Shown here: one piece after another, positions 56,240-64,000 of the stretch
Numbering within the stretch: position 1 is the first letter of the stretch
Layout of the letters: the number at the start of each line of letters is the position of its first letter
NCBI GenBank assembly: GCA_017306155.1
Contig: JAFKJB010000004.1
Location: forward strand, 144,083 to 208,082
From: Nitrosospira multiformis
Lineage (GTDB): Bacteria > Pseudomonadota > Gammaproteobacteria > Burkholderiales > Nitrosomonadaceae
Direction of reading: 5' to 3'
Length of the DNA: 64,000 nucleotides
Translations under genes and position numbers: made by a program
Notes under the pieces: generated by a model
Seen by the model: the letters and a program-made list of their open reading frames with translations, nothing else
Told to the model about the DNA's origin: nothing
Database searches by the model: none

Positions 56240-57316
56240 GTGCATAGAATTCCGCAACCGGTCGCAGATATCCTGGAACTTGCCCGCTGGGCGCCCAGTG
56301 GCGATAACACTCAACCGTGGCGATTCGAGGTACTTGATGAACGCCATTTAGTCGTCCATGCATTCGATACTCGCGGCCATTGTGTCTATGATCTGGATGG
56401 CCGCCCCAGCCAGATCGCCCTGGGTGCACTGCTGGAAACCTTGGCGATTGCGGCAAGCGCGCATGCCATGCGGGTGGAATTTACCCGTCGCCCAGGATTA
56501 CCTGACACTCATCCGGAATACCTCGCCGAGCTGATCCCCGGCAGTCTACCCTTGCCCGATCCCTTGTTACCGCACATCAAGCATAGGAGTGTACAACGAA
56601 GATCGATGCGGACTACTCCTCTTACGGAACTGCAGAAACAAACGCTGCAAAGGGCCATTGGCCCTTCTTATACGGTTCAATGGTTTGAAGGATGGAAGCT
56701 GCGCTGGCTCATGGCAAGACTCATGTTTGATAATGCCAAACTCAGGCTTACCCTGCCGGAAGCCTATCTGATTCATCGAGACATTATCGAGTGGAAAGCA
56801 CGTTTCAGTGAAGAGAAGGTGCCTGATCAGGCCCTGGGATTGGATAGCATGACACTCAAATTGATGCGCTGGGTTATGGCAAGCTGGCAGCGTGTCGATT
56901 TTTTTAACACTTACTTGGCCGGTCATCTTATTCCGCGAATTGAAATGGATTTATTGCCTGGGGTGTTTTGTGCTGCTCACTTTGCCATTCTGGCGCATAA
57001 AGCTCCTGAGTCGATAGACGACTATGTTGCTGTGGGCAGGGCGGTTCAGCGCTTCTGGCTGACAGCGACAAGTCTTGAGCTGCAATTGCAGCCTGAGTTG
57101 ACACCGTTGATTTTTAGCCGTTACGTGCGTGCAGGGAGAACATTCAGCCGTGAGCTCAACGCCATAGATACGGCGCGCGGGCTGGCAGAGCGTTTATTCG
57201 TACTGTTAAATGCCGGTTCAGCAGAGCGAGCCGTTTTTCTCGGGCGTATCGGCAATGGACCTGTCGCAACCAGCCGGTCTCTCCGGTTGCCCGTCGAACG
57301 GCTAAGGAGTGCTTGA
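56240..57316 (+). CDS. Nitroreductase-like FMN enzyme
   Basis: The 358-residue product opens with the nitroreductase FMN-binding pattern RWAPSGDNTQPWRFEV (16-31) and has a long middle region (about 120-270) not found in 200-residue nitroreductases, before a C-terminal LIFSRYVRAGRTFS stretch. Relatives fused to or paired with ThiF-like enzymes occur in natural-product and cofactor loci, where such proteins dehydrogenate or reduce a ring. GTG start, with zero bases between it and the ThiF-like stop. The substrate is unknown. Confidence 0.82.
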   Translation: MHRIPQPVADILELARWAPSGDNTQPWRFEVLDERHLVVHAFDTRGHCVYDLDGRPSQIALGALLETLAIAASAHAMRVEFTRRPGLPDTHPEYLAELIPGSLPLPDPLLPHIKHRSVQRRSMRTTPLTELQKQTLQRAIGPSYTVQWFEGWKLRWLMARLMFDNAKLRLTLPEAYLIHRDIIEWKARFSEEKVPDQALGLDSMTLKLMRWVMASWQRVDFFNTYLAGHLIPRIEMDLLPGVFCAAHFAILAHKAPESIDDYVAVGRAVQRFWLTATSLELQLQPELTPLIFSRYVRAGRTFSRELNAIDTARGLAERLFVLLNAGSAERAVFLGRIGNGPVATSRSLRLPVERLRSA

Positions 57317-57384
57317 ATAAGCCTTGCGTGAGGCAGTGAACGTTTGTCGATACTCCCGCAGTGCTCCTGGTTTTGAAAGAGAAT

Positions 57385-58596
57385 TCAGAGGTTGTGACGT
57401 AGCGCCTCCACCACTCTCACGCGTGAAGCTCTGCGCGCTGGAAGAACAGCGGCGATAACCGCCGCCAATGCGCCGATCAGGGCCGCAATCGCAAGCACGG
57501 ATGGAACCATTCGAATGGTCGCGGTATAGCCGATACTGGAGCCGGGGGGAGGGGGCATCGGAAGACCAATTTCGGATATTATGGTTGCGAGCATAATCCC
57601 TACAATTATTCCGAACAGACTTCCGAGAAAGCCCAATAGCGCGTTCTCGAGCATTACGAGTCCGAAAATTTGGCGCTGCCGCATACCTAGCGCGAGCATC
57701 GTTCCGAACTCACCAGTGCGCTCATACACGACCATGTTGATGGTGCTGACAACACTTAAAATCAGCATGACAAGAATGATGAACTGGAGCGCAGCGAACT
57801 GGCGCCGGTATAGTGCCTCCGTTTTCTGATAAAAATCCGCCAACTCGTACCAGGTTTTCACTTCGTATCCGAGCGGCCCCAGTCGCGCTTTGAGCACCCC
57901 AGCTATCCTGTCGGTCGTGCGGGTATCATCCAGTAATACAACAATGCTATGCACCGACTGGGTAAACATCAGTTCCTGGGCGGCTGACAGCGGAATGCGT
58001 ACCGCACGGTCATCATAATCCTTTGAGAAGGTGCGGAATACGCCTACGACTTCATATTCAAACGTATTCAAGGCTCCTTCCGCCGTATTTACCATTAATG
58101 TTACGAAACTGCCGGGTCGCAAATGCAAAGCAGTAGCAACACCTTCTCCTATCAACGCGCCAAACGCATCTGAATCCTCCAGTGGTCGGCCAGCAACAAT
58201 AGCTGTCGCGGTTCCTAATTGTTCCTCCTTTGCGGGTTCAATGCCCTCGCCAATAATTGGCAAATCGGCACGGCTGTTATTGGCTAATCCGGAAAAGTTC
58301 ACTCGCGCCATTACAGCCTGTATGTTTGGAATAGATTGCACTGCACTTACGACTGCTCGGGGTTTCTCGATCATGTAACGCGATGGTTCACGTTTGCCGT
58401 ATTCGATGTAGCCTTCCCGAAAAATTTGTATATGACCGATGCGGGAGTGAATTGTTGACTCGCGTAGCTGCACGAACACATCCTCGACAAAGCCGCGGCT
58501 GATGATGATGGCGGTTACACCAGTGATGATTGCAGCCAACGTCAGGCCCGTGCGCACTCGGTTTCGAAAAATGTTGCGAAAGGCCAACTTGAACAT
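57385..58596 (-). CDS. ABC transporter permease, FtsX/MacB/LolC-like (second of pair)
   Basis: The 403-residue product has the FtsX/MacB topology: helix 1 (about 18-38), a large periplasmic MacB_PCD-like domain (about 40-270), then three helices ending in PARRASRVRVVEALRHNL. The motif LPMPPPPGSS before the third helix is shared with the neighbouring permease. The start MFKLAFRNIFRNR is used; the longer frame to 58737 runs into the upstream permease. Likely heterodimer with the next gene and driven by the ATPase at 52908. Confidence 0.92.
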   Translation of the reverse strand: MFKLAFRNIFRNRVRTGLTLAAIITGVTAIIISRGFVEDVFVQLRESTIHSRIGHIQIFREGYIEYGKREPSRYMIEKPRAVVSAVQSIPNIQAVMARVNFSGLANNSRADLPIIGEGIEPAKEEQLGTATAIVAGRPLEDSDAFGALIGEGVATALHLRPGSFVTLMVNTAEGALNTFEYEVVGVFRTFSKDYDDRAVRIPLSAAQELMFTQSVHSIVVLLDDTRTTDRIAGVLKARLGPLGYEVKTWYELADFYQKTEALYRRQFAALQFIILVMLILSVVSTINMVVYERTGEFGTMLALGMRQRQIFGLVMLENALLGFLGSLFGIIVGIMLATIISEIGLPMPPPPGSSIGYTATIRMVPSVLAIAALIGALAAVIAAVLPARRASRVRVVEALRHNL

Positions 58597-58621
58597 ATGG
58601 TTTAGGTAGCGTTCGGAGTTT

Positions 58622-59839
58622 TTAAATATTGTGGCGCAGCGCGTCGACGATTTGCAGACGAGACGCTTTCCACGCTGGATATATCCCTGCCAGAGCAGTG
58701 GTGGTGAACGCCACCAAAAAAGCGTTCCCCAATACACTCAACGTAACCCGAATCTCGCCGGTATAGCCTTCCTCCATACCCGGCGGCGGCGGCATGGGGA
58801 TACCAATTGAGGAGATCAATTCAGCGAGGCCATATCCTGCAACCGCTCCCATCGATGCACCGGCCAGCCCAAGCAGTATTCCCTCAATAGCAAACAGGCG
58901 AAGGATCTTATTGCGCTTCAAACCGATGGCCATCAGAGTGCCGATTTCACCCGTTCGCTCAAGCACATTCATGACGAGCATGTTGGAGATGCTAAGCACG
59001 ATGATGGCGCCAATAATAAGCCGTAGCACGTTCATTTGCTGTGAGAACAATGCTACAGTCTTGTTGTAGAAATCTGCCTGCTGATACCAGGGAGTAAATT
59101 CCAGTTCGTTCGCTGGCAGGGGAAAGCGGACACGGAATTTCCGGAGATATTCGTCTGTACGCTCGGTCTCATCAAGCAGCACCAGCCAGACGTGAGCGCC
59201 GTTCACGCGTAACAGAGATTGGGCTAGACCGATGGGAAGATGCAGAGCTGCGTCGTCGTAGGCTTGGTTAGTGCTAACGAATATTCCTGCAACTTCTGCT
59301 TCGATCGCGTTAATGCCCCCACCCCTTGTGGTTACCAGTAATGCAACGGTATCTCCCGGATGGACGTCGAGGTTTCGCGCCAGTCCAAGCCCTAAAACCA
59401 CCTCTCTCGTTGCATCTGCGAGGTCACGCCCTTCGGTAATACGCAGGGCTTTGCTCAACTCCTTTTCCCTTGCGGGATCAATTCCAGTTCCCATGAACGC
59501 TACAGTTGTTTCGCTGTGGCTGATGAGTCCCGTAAGCATCAGGCGGGGTGCGACGAACTTAACACCGTGCGTCGAGGCAATCTCCCCTCTCTGCGGCAAA
59601 TTTTGCGGCAAGATATAGGTGTGAGGATCTACTGCTCCCGCATTAAGGTAACCAGGACGGGTGACCTGAACATGTCCTAATTGTGGAATGGTGCTTTCAC
59701 GCATAGCCCAGAAAACCCACTGGATGAAGCCCTCTGCAAGTAACAGGCAGATGACTCCTACCGCAACCGTAATCAGCGCAGTGAAGGTGCGGCGCCGATT
59801 GCGTGTTAGGTTACGGATGGCAACCAGGATGTTGGCCAT
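58622..59839 (-). CDS. ABC transporter permease, FtsX/MacB/LolC-like (first of pair)
   Basis: The 405-residue product has the same layout as its neighbour: helix 1 (about 18-38), periplasmic domain, three C-terminal helices and the end SRLQIVDALRHNI. Both have the amino-terminal NLTRNRRRT / NIFRNRVRT arginine-rich motif. AGGATAG precedes the ATG. The two permeases are 25 bases apart on the minus strand and are clearly paralogous, so they probably form a heterodimer like LolC/LolE. Confidence 0.92.
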   Translation of the reverse strand: MANILVAIRNLTRNRRRTFTALITVAVGVICLLLAEGFIQWVFWAMRESTIPQLGHVQVTRPGYLNAGAVDPHTYILPQNLPQRGEIASTHGVKFVAPRLMLTGLISHSETTVAFMGTGIDPAREKELSKALRITEGRDLADATREVVLGLGLARNLDVHPGDTVALLVTTRGGGINAIEAEVAGIFVSTNQAYDDAALHLPIGLAQSLLRVNGAHVWLVLLDETERTDEYLRKFRVRFPLPANELEFTPWYQQADFYNKTVALFSQQMNVLRLIIGAIIVLSISNMLVMNVLERTGEIGTLMAIGLKRNKILRLFAIEGILLGLAGASMGAVAGYGLAELISSIGIPMPPPPGMEEGYTGEIRVTLSVLGNAFLVAFTTTALAGIYPAWKASRLQIVDALRHNI

Positions 59840-60069
59840 GGCTATCCTGATTTTTCAACTGGGTGATCTGTAAATTGTTCTGCATAGTGCCGTTATAAGA
59901 ACTATAGACATGTGTCATGCAAAAGAATGGATAAGCACTCTTCGGTTTCTGTCGATCGATCACTAGCGGCCGAATGGTAACCTACTAAAGCGATTTTAGT
60001 TGTGAGTGAGCCATGATATCGGATAATACGCATATTCGTTATGGTATTACTTACCTTGGAGTGGGTGTA

Positions 60070-61299
60070 ATGCAAGCGCGAAACAAACCAGTCATACTTT
60101 TTATTGCCGAAGCAGTCACACTTGCGCATTTCGCGCGGATAATAACATTGGCGAAAACACTTGATCCGTCCGTGTATGAGGTGGTTATCGCATCTGATCC
60201 CCGTTACGCTCGCCTGGAAGGATTGCTTGATGGCGCATTTCGTCCCATTCACTCTATCTCTTCCGAGGAGTTCGCGCAGGCACTCACTAGGGGCAAACCC
60301 CTGTATAGCGTAGAAACGCTGAGCCAGTACGTTGAAGATGATTTGGCTTTGCTCGATTCCCTCAAACCCAACCTAGTCGTGGGCGATTTCAGGTTGTCGC
60401 TCGCGGTGAGCGCGCCACTGCACAAAGTACCCTATGCCGCAGTAGCCAATGCGTATTGGAGTCCTTTTGCCGAAATCATGTATCCGGTACCCAGTCTTCC
60501 GGTCACTCGCATTCTCGGTGTCAGCCTTGCACAAGCGCTGTTCAATACTGTCAGACCCATAGTCTTCGCGCTGCATGCACATCCACTAAATGTAGTGCGC
60601 CACCGGTATGGATTATCAACTTTGGGATCAGATTTAAGGAATATCTACACTTGGGGGAATTATACGCTGTATGCAGATATCCCGGAATTGATACCAATGA
60701 GTAGCCTGCCAAGCCGCCATACTTATCTTGGTCCTGTCCTCTGGTCTACCAGTATGCCACTGCCGGATTGGTGGAGCCATCTGCCCCGAGACAAGCCGGT
60801 AGTATTCCTGACATTGGGTAGCTCAGGGCATGCTAATCTCCTGCCTATGGTGCTTGCTGCACTGTCGCGGCTACCGATTACGGTTATTGCTGCTACTGCT
60901 GGTGCAGTTGCACTTACCGATGTGCCCGCCAATGCGTATGTGAGCAATTACCTGCCTATGAAGCTGGCGACTGAGCGCTCCATATTGGTAATCTGCAACG
61001 GTGGCAGCTTGACCACTTATCAGGCGCTTGCAAATTGGGTACCTGTCATAGGCCTGTGTTCCAATATGGATCAACTGCTGAATATGGGGGCAGTAGAATC
61101 TCTGGGCGCGGGGGTGCTGTTGCGTGCCGCAGATGTATCTTCGGCTGGAGTGATGGAAGCAGTGACTACCATTCTCAATAACTCATCGTATGCACAAAAG
61201 GCTGGCCAGCTGGGTCAGATATTGCAACAGTATGATATAGGAAAACGTTTTCGAGAAATTGTGGCTGAGATTATCAGCAAAGGGGAAGAACTAACATGA
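60070..61299 (+). CDS. Family-1-like (UGT/MGT) glycosyltransferase
   Basis: The 409-residue product has a GT-B fold resembling macrolide and sterol glycosyltransferases: N-terminal VILFIAEAVTLAHFARI, then LKPNLVVGDFRLSLAV, and a C-terminal donor-binding domain with VFLTLGSSG, VSNYLPMKLAT, ICNGGSLTTYQAL and GLCSNMDQLLNM. These enzymes put a sugar on small lipophilic acceptors. ATG 60070 has GGAG upstream; the frame is open from 60013 with a weaker site. It is divergent from the permease pair and could glycosylate the product of the locus. Confidence 0.85.
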   Translation: MQARNKPVILFIAEAVTLAHFARIITLAKTLDPSVYEVVIASDPRYARLEGLLDGAFRPIHSISSEEFAQALTRGKPLYSVETLSQYVEDDLALLDSLKPNLVVGDFRLSLAVSAPLHKVPYAAVANAYWSPFAEIMYPVPSLPVTRILGVSLAQALFNTVRPIVFALHAHPLNVVRHRYGLSTLGSDLRNIYTWGNYTLYADIPELIPMSSLPSRHTYLGPVLWSTSMPLPDWWSHLPRDKPVVFLTLGSSGHANLLPMVLAALSRLPITVIAATAGAVALTDVPANAYVSNYLPMKLATERSILVICNGGSLTTYQALANWVPVIGLCSNMDQLLNMGAVESLGAGVLLRAADVSSAGVMEAVTTILNNSSYAQKAGQLGQILQQYDIGKRFREIVAEIISKGEELT

Positions 61300-61393
61300 A
61301 TTTCTCCAAGTGTCGTTCGGGTAATTGTAGGGTGGAGGGGTTTGCGTGGGCTGAAACAAGTTTGACTGAGTCGAGAGATAAATGAAAAAGGAA

Positions 61394-61421
61394 AAGGGCA
61401 AGAGGTAAGCCTCTTGCCCTT
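61394..61421 (-). terminator. Rho-independent terminator of PEP-CTERM copy 1
   Basis: A perfect 12-bp stem (AAGGGCAAGAGG / CCTCTTGCCCTT) with a TAAG loop lies 24 bases beyond the copy 1 stop. On the minus strand it is followed by TTTTCC and more T. It is also in position to end the convergent glycosyltransferase transcript. Confidence 0.88.
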
Positions 61422-61445
61422 CAAGGCGCCACAGAATGCTGCGCC

Positions 61446-62352
61446 TTAGGTTTGCTTGCGGCGGCGGGAGACGAAGCCCATGCCAGCCATTCCCAAGCCA
61501 AGCAGGGCGAGGGTAGCAGGCTCAGGAACTTGAGCAATGTTGGAAACGAGGCTTACGCGTGATGATTGTTCCGCTGTAACGTTATAGGTGCCTACTGGCA
61601 GAACGCCTGTAGTCATCCGGAAGATCCCAAGCGGATCATCAATTATTTGGGACCCAGGAAGGAATTGCGAGAGCGTTTTATTGAGGCTGTAGGGATCGTC
61701 ACCTAGCGCTACGGTTCCGCCAATGCTACCTCCAACCGAACCAGTGCCGTTTGGCGCCCAGGAAACGACTGTCGCTCCCGTAGCATTATCAGTGATGGTC
61801 AACGAAGCTGTCAGAATAGCCTGGGCGAGAGAACCGGGTAAGACGCCTCCGCTGAGAGCTACGCTGAGGATCGGATCGAAGGCAAATTGAAATGTCGCCG
61901 TGCCAGGTTGCGTAACTTGCAGGAGAACCTCGAAGAATGTTCCTGAAGAATTATTTCCCCGTGCTTCTGCTGTACCGGTGAAATCAACGTTCGCTTCTGC
62001 GACGCTCGCTGATTGAATACCTTGCCCAGGTGCAATGCCGGACTGCTCCTGAGTAATGGCAGCGTCACCTCTTGAGAATGTGCCCGAGCCGGAACCCAGC
62101 GCTATCCAGGTGTTATCGGCAGTGCCCACAGCGGTGCCGAGGTTAGCAGGAGCCGCGTCCCGCAATCCCGTTCCTACGTCCGAAAATCCAGTACCAGTAA
62201 ATCCGGTAAGAGTTGCGGAGTCGGCAGAAGTGTTGACAGGCCTGCCGAACACGTTCCGAATAGGCATAAGCGCCCGCCTGTGCGTTGCCAGCTATACTTA
62301 ATCCCATTGCGAGCGGAACTGCCGCTATCGCTATTAACTTAAATTGTTTCAT
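61446..62352 (-). pseudogene. PEP-CTERM protein, copy 1, frameshifted after signal peptide
   Basis: PEP-CTERM proteins are exported, cut and anchored by an exosortase. The gene starts at 62352 after GGGAG with the signal MKQFKLIAIAAVPLAMG ending NAQAG, then runs out of frame near 62262. The recognisable mature sequence (VFGRPVNTSADSATLTG, Gly/Thr/Ala/Ser rich) continues in the next frame from about 62258 to the C-terminal VPEPATLALLGLGMAG, membrane helix and SRRRKQT. One extra base (or two missing) near 62262 would explain it. As read, a signal-peptide stub or an unexported product would be made. It could also be a sequencing error. Confidence 0.8.
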
Positions 62353-62903
62353 AGTTAGTCTCCCTCAGTAAAAATATTAATTTTTTGTACCATGATATTT
62401 CCTATTACGCTTTTCTATTAAAGCATGAAGCGTGCCAGGGAAATATAACAAGCATTTTCAAAATGTTAGAGGGTGGATACAAGCTTAATCATTTTTTATC
62501 GGGATAAATGTAAGATAAATCGACAGGGAAGAAAGTTTTTCAGCAGGAGCTATTCTGAGAATCTCATAACAGTTGCTTCAATATAACATTCAAGTTCGCT
62601 GCAACGAATTTTCATATATTGGCTGGTACTGCTGAGTTATGCTGTCAAGCTTGTCGGAAAATTTTACACCGCGTACATTGTTCCTGGATCAATCGAAAGA
62701 AATGAATGAATGTAAGAAAAAAGAAGTTTTACCTTTGCCCTTGAAGACGTAGATGCGAATACACTCACCCCTGCTTTGGCGCGGCACAGTAAATCCCCTG
62801 CCTAAATTCCAAGTCTCGCCAGCGCTAGAGCGTTTTTCCTCCAGTTGGAACCGGGGATTCCGCTGTGCGTCAAAACAGGGGAAGATCGGGGTGGAGGTGA
62901 GAC
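62353..62903. other. Promoter and spacer region of PEP-CTERM copy 1
   Basis: About 550 bases without a supported gene. The left part is AT-rich (62380-62700) and should carry the promoter of copy 1. The right part, from 62750, changes composition toward the IS remnant and may hold an IS end, which I could not define. Confidence 0.45.
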
Positions 62904-63133
62904 ATGCCGAGAGCTTATTCCGAGGATTTGCGCCGCCGGGTGGTGGCAGACGTGGACCGGGGCATGAGTATCAGGGCAGTAGCCGATAAATATTCAGCCA
63001 GCCCATCCTTTATATCGAAGACAACCTGCCTGTGGAGACAGGAAAGGAGTGTTTCCCCGCGCAGGATCGGAGGCTACCGGCCTCATGCGCTAAAAGCCCA
63101 TGCCGCCGAAGTCAGGGGCAAGCTTCTGGAACG
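62904..63133 (+). pseudogene. IS630-type transposase, N-terminal remnant
   Basis: The frame begins MPRAYSEDLRRRVVADVD and continues with GMSIRAVADKYSASPSFISK and WRQERSVSPRRIGGYRPHAL, the helix-turn-helix DNA-binding end of IS630-family transposases. Recognisable sequence ends near GKLLER (63133), just before the terminator of the next PEP-CTERM gene. The catalytic DDE part is absent, so it cannot move. The longer frame to 63263 only reads through the opposite-strand gene. Confidence 0.8.
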
Positions 63134-63136
63134 TAA

Positions 63137-63166
63137 AAAGGCAAGGTTTTATTTACCCTTGCCTTT
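63137..63166 (-). terminator. Rho-independent terminator of PEP-CTERM copy 2
   Basis: A 10-bp stem (AAAGGCAAGG / CCTTGCCTTT) with a T-rich loop lies 26 bases past the copy 2 stop, with an A-rich flank that becomes a T run on the minus strand. It differs in sequence from the copy 1 terminator although the coding regions are nearly identical. Confidence 0.8.
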
Positions 63167-63192
63167 CCTTCAAAACAGTCAGCACCTAATGC

Positions 63193-64000
63193 TTAGGCTT
63201 GCTTGCGGCGGCGGGAGACAAAGCCCATGCCAGCCATTCCCAAGCCAAGCAGGGCGAGGGTAGCAGGCTCAGGAACTTGGGAAATGTCGGAAACCAGGCT
63301 TACTCGCTCTGACTGCTCGGCCGTAACGTTATAGGTGCCAACTGGCAGAATGCCTGTAGTCATCCGGAAGATCCCAAGCGGATCATCAATTATTTGGGAC
63401 CCAGGAAGGAATTGTGAGAGCGTTTTATTGAGGCTGTAGGGATCGTCACCTGGCGCTACGGTTCCGCCAATGCTACCTCCAACCGAACCAGTGCCGTTTG
63501 GCGCCCAGGAAACGACTGTCGCTCCCGTAGCATTATCAGTGATGGTCAACGAAGCTGTCAGAATAGCCTGGGCGAGAGAACCGGGTAAGGCGCCTCCGCT
63601 GAGAGCTACGCTAAGGATCGGATCGAAGGCAAATTGAAATGTCGCCGTGCCAGGTTGCGTAACTTGCAGGAGAATCTCGAAGAATGTTCCTGAAGAATTA
63701 TTTCCCCGTGCTTCTGCTGTACCGGTGGTGTCGATGTTGGCTTCTGCGACATTCGCAGACTGAATACCTTGCCCAGGTGCAATGCCGGACTGCTCCTGAG
63801 TAATGGCAGCGTCACCTCTTGAGAATGTGCCCGAGCCGGAACCCAGCGCTGTCCAGGTGTTATCGGCAGTGCCCACAGCGGTGCCGAGGTTAGCAGGAGC
63901 CGCGTCCCGCAATCCCGTTCCTACGTCCGAAAATCCAGTACCAGTAAATCCGGTAAGAGTTGCGGAGTCGGCAGAAGTGTTGACAGGCCTGCCGAACACG
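63193..64000 (-). CDS. PEP-CTERM protein, copy 2 (5-prime end outside window)
   Basis: About 268 residues are visible, open to the right edge. It matches copy 1 nearly residue for residue, with a handful of changes (for example EANIDTTGTAE for EANVDFTGTAE, EQSERVSLVSDIS for EQSSRVSLVSNIA, KQA for KQT). The C-terminus has the PEP motif in VPEPATLALL, a membrane helix and an Arg-rich tail. Whether the signal peptide joins in frame here, unlike copy 1, needs sequence beyond the window. Confidence 0.9.
   Translation of the reverse strand, partial: VFGRPVNTSADSATLTGFTGTGFSDVGTGLRDAAPANLGTAVGTADNTWTALGSGSGTFSRGDAAITQEQSGIAPGQGIQSANVAEANIDTTGTAEARGNNSSGTFFEILLQVTQPGTATFQFAFDPILSVALSGGALPGSLAQAILTASLTITDNATGATVVSWAPNGTGSVGGSIGGTVAPGDDPYSLNKTLSQFLPGSQIIDDPLGIFRMTTGILPVGTYNVTAEQSERVSLVSDISQVPEPATLALLGLGMAGMGFVSRRRKQA

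Noticed and set aside
55508-56347. 279-codon minus-strand open frame
   Set aside because: Antisense to the ThiF-like gene; no ribosome binding site or motif.
61446-64000. Exosortase or its regulators near the PEP-CTERM genes
   Set aside because: No polytopic exosortase, sensor kinase or response regulator is visible in the window, so the sorting enzyme must lie elsewhere.

Overview
This window looks like chromosome from a betaproteobacterium close to Nitrosospira/Nitrosomonas. That is an inference from gene order (mreBCD-mrdA-rodA-rlpA, gatCAB, nadD-rsfS-rlmH-maf-rng), the coq7 type, PEP-CTERM proteins and codon use. No ammonia-oxidation gene is present to prove it. Most of the window is ordinary housekeeping DNA, with three patches of decay and one accessory locus near the right end.

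Layout: 1-600 holds a left-truncated unknown gene. 792-7588 is the cell-elongation operon on the minus strand (mreB, mreC, mreD, mrdA, rodA, rlpA), mostly joined by 4-base start/stop overlaps. 7700-11132 is gatCAB. 11137-13650 holds small genes: a 25-residue peptide gene with its own terminator, a small membrane protein and a RelB/RelE-like toxin-antitoxin pair. 13796-15133 is a secreted MsrA/thioredoxin-like/MsrB fusion. 15764-22105 is a stress-type segment: a DUF1269 protein and a P2-type Ca-ATPase-like pump are intact, while a phospholipase D/cardiolipin synthase, an HdeD/DUF1269 chimera and an aldo/keto reductase are broken. 22349-30395 carries a pteridine reductase, a MidA-like methyltransferase, a CBS protein, a GlcF-like Fe-S protein, a serine/threonine dehydratase-like enzyme, coq7, OsmC, YdcF and a small cytochrome c. 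30417-42515 carries a DUF255 protein, ilvD, lgt, several small proteins, pyrC, an FAD oxidoreductase and folD. 42568-46676 is aceE-aceF. 46780-50656 is the nadD-rsfS-rlmH-maf-rng cluster.

The accessory locus is 50598-61299. It encodes a PEP-CTERM/exosortase-associated acyltransferase (FeeM-type N-acyl amino acid synthase relative), a LolA-like periplasmic protein, an ABC ATPase, a DUF1302-type outer-membrane protein, a ThiF/E1-like adenylating enzyme abutting a nitroreductase-like enzyme, two FtsX/MacB-type permeases and a family-1-like glycosyltransferase. Read together it looks like a system that builds an acylated, activated and redox-modified small molecule and moves it across the envelope. 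This is the best candidate for an undescribed system here. Two nearly identical PEP-CTERM proteins follow. The first has a frameshift after its signal peptide, the second runs off the right edge, and an IS630-type transposase remnant lies between them.

No intact tRNA, rRNA or CRISPR array was seen. Starts were moved inward from the longest reading frame where a ribosome binding site or family alignment supports it.
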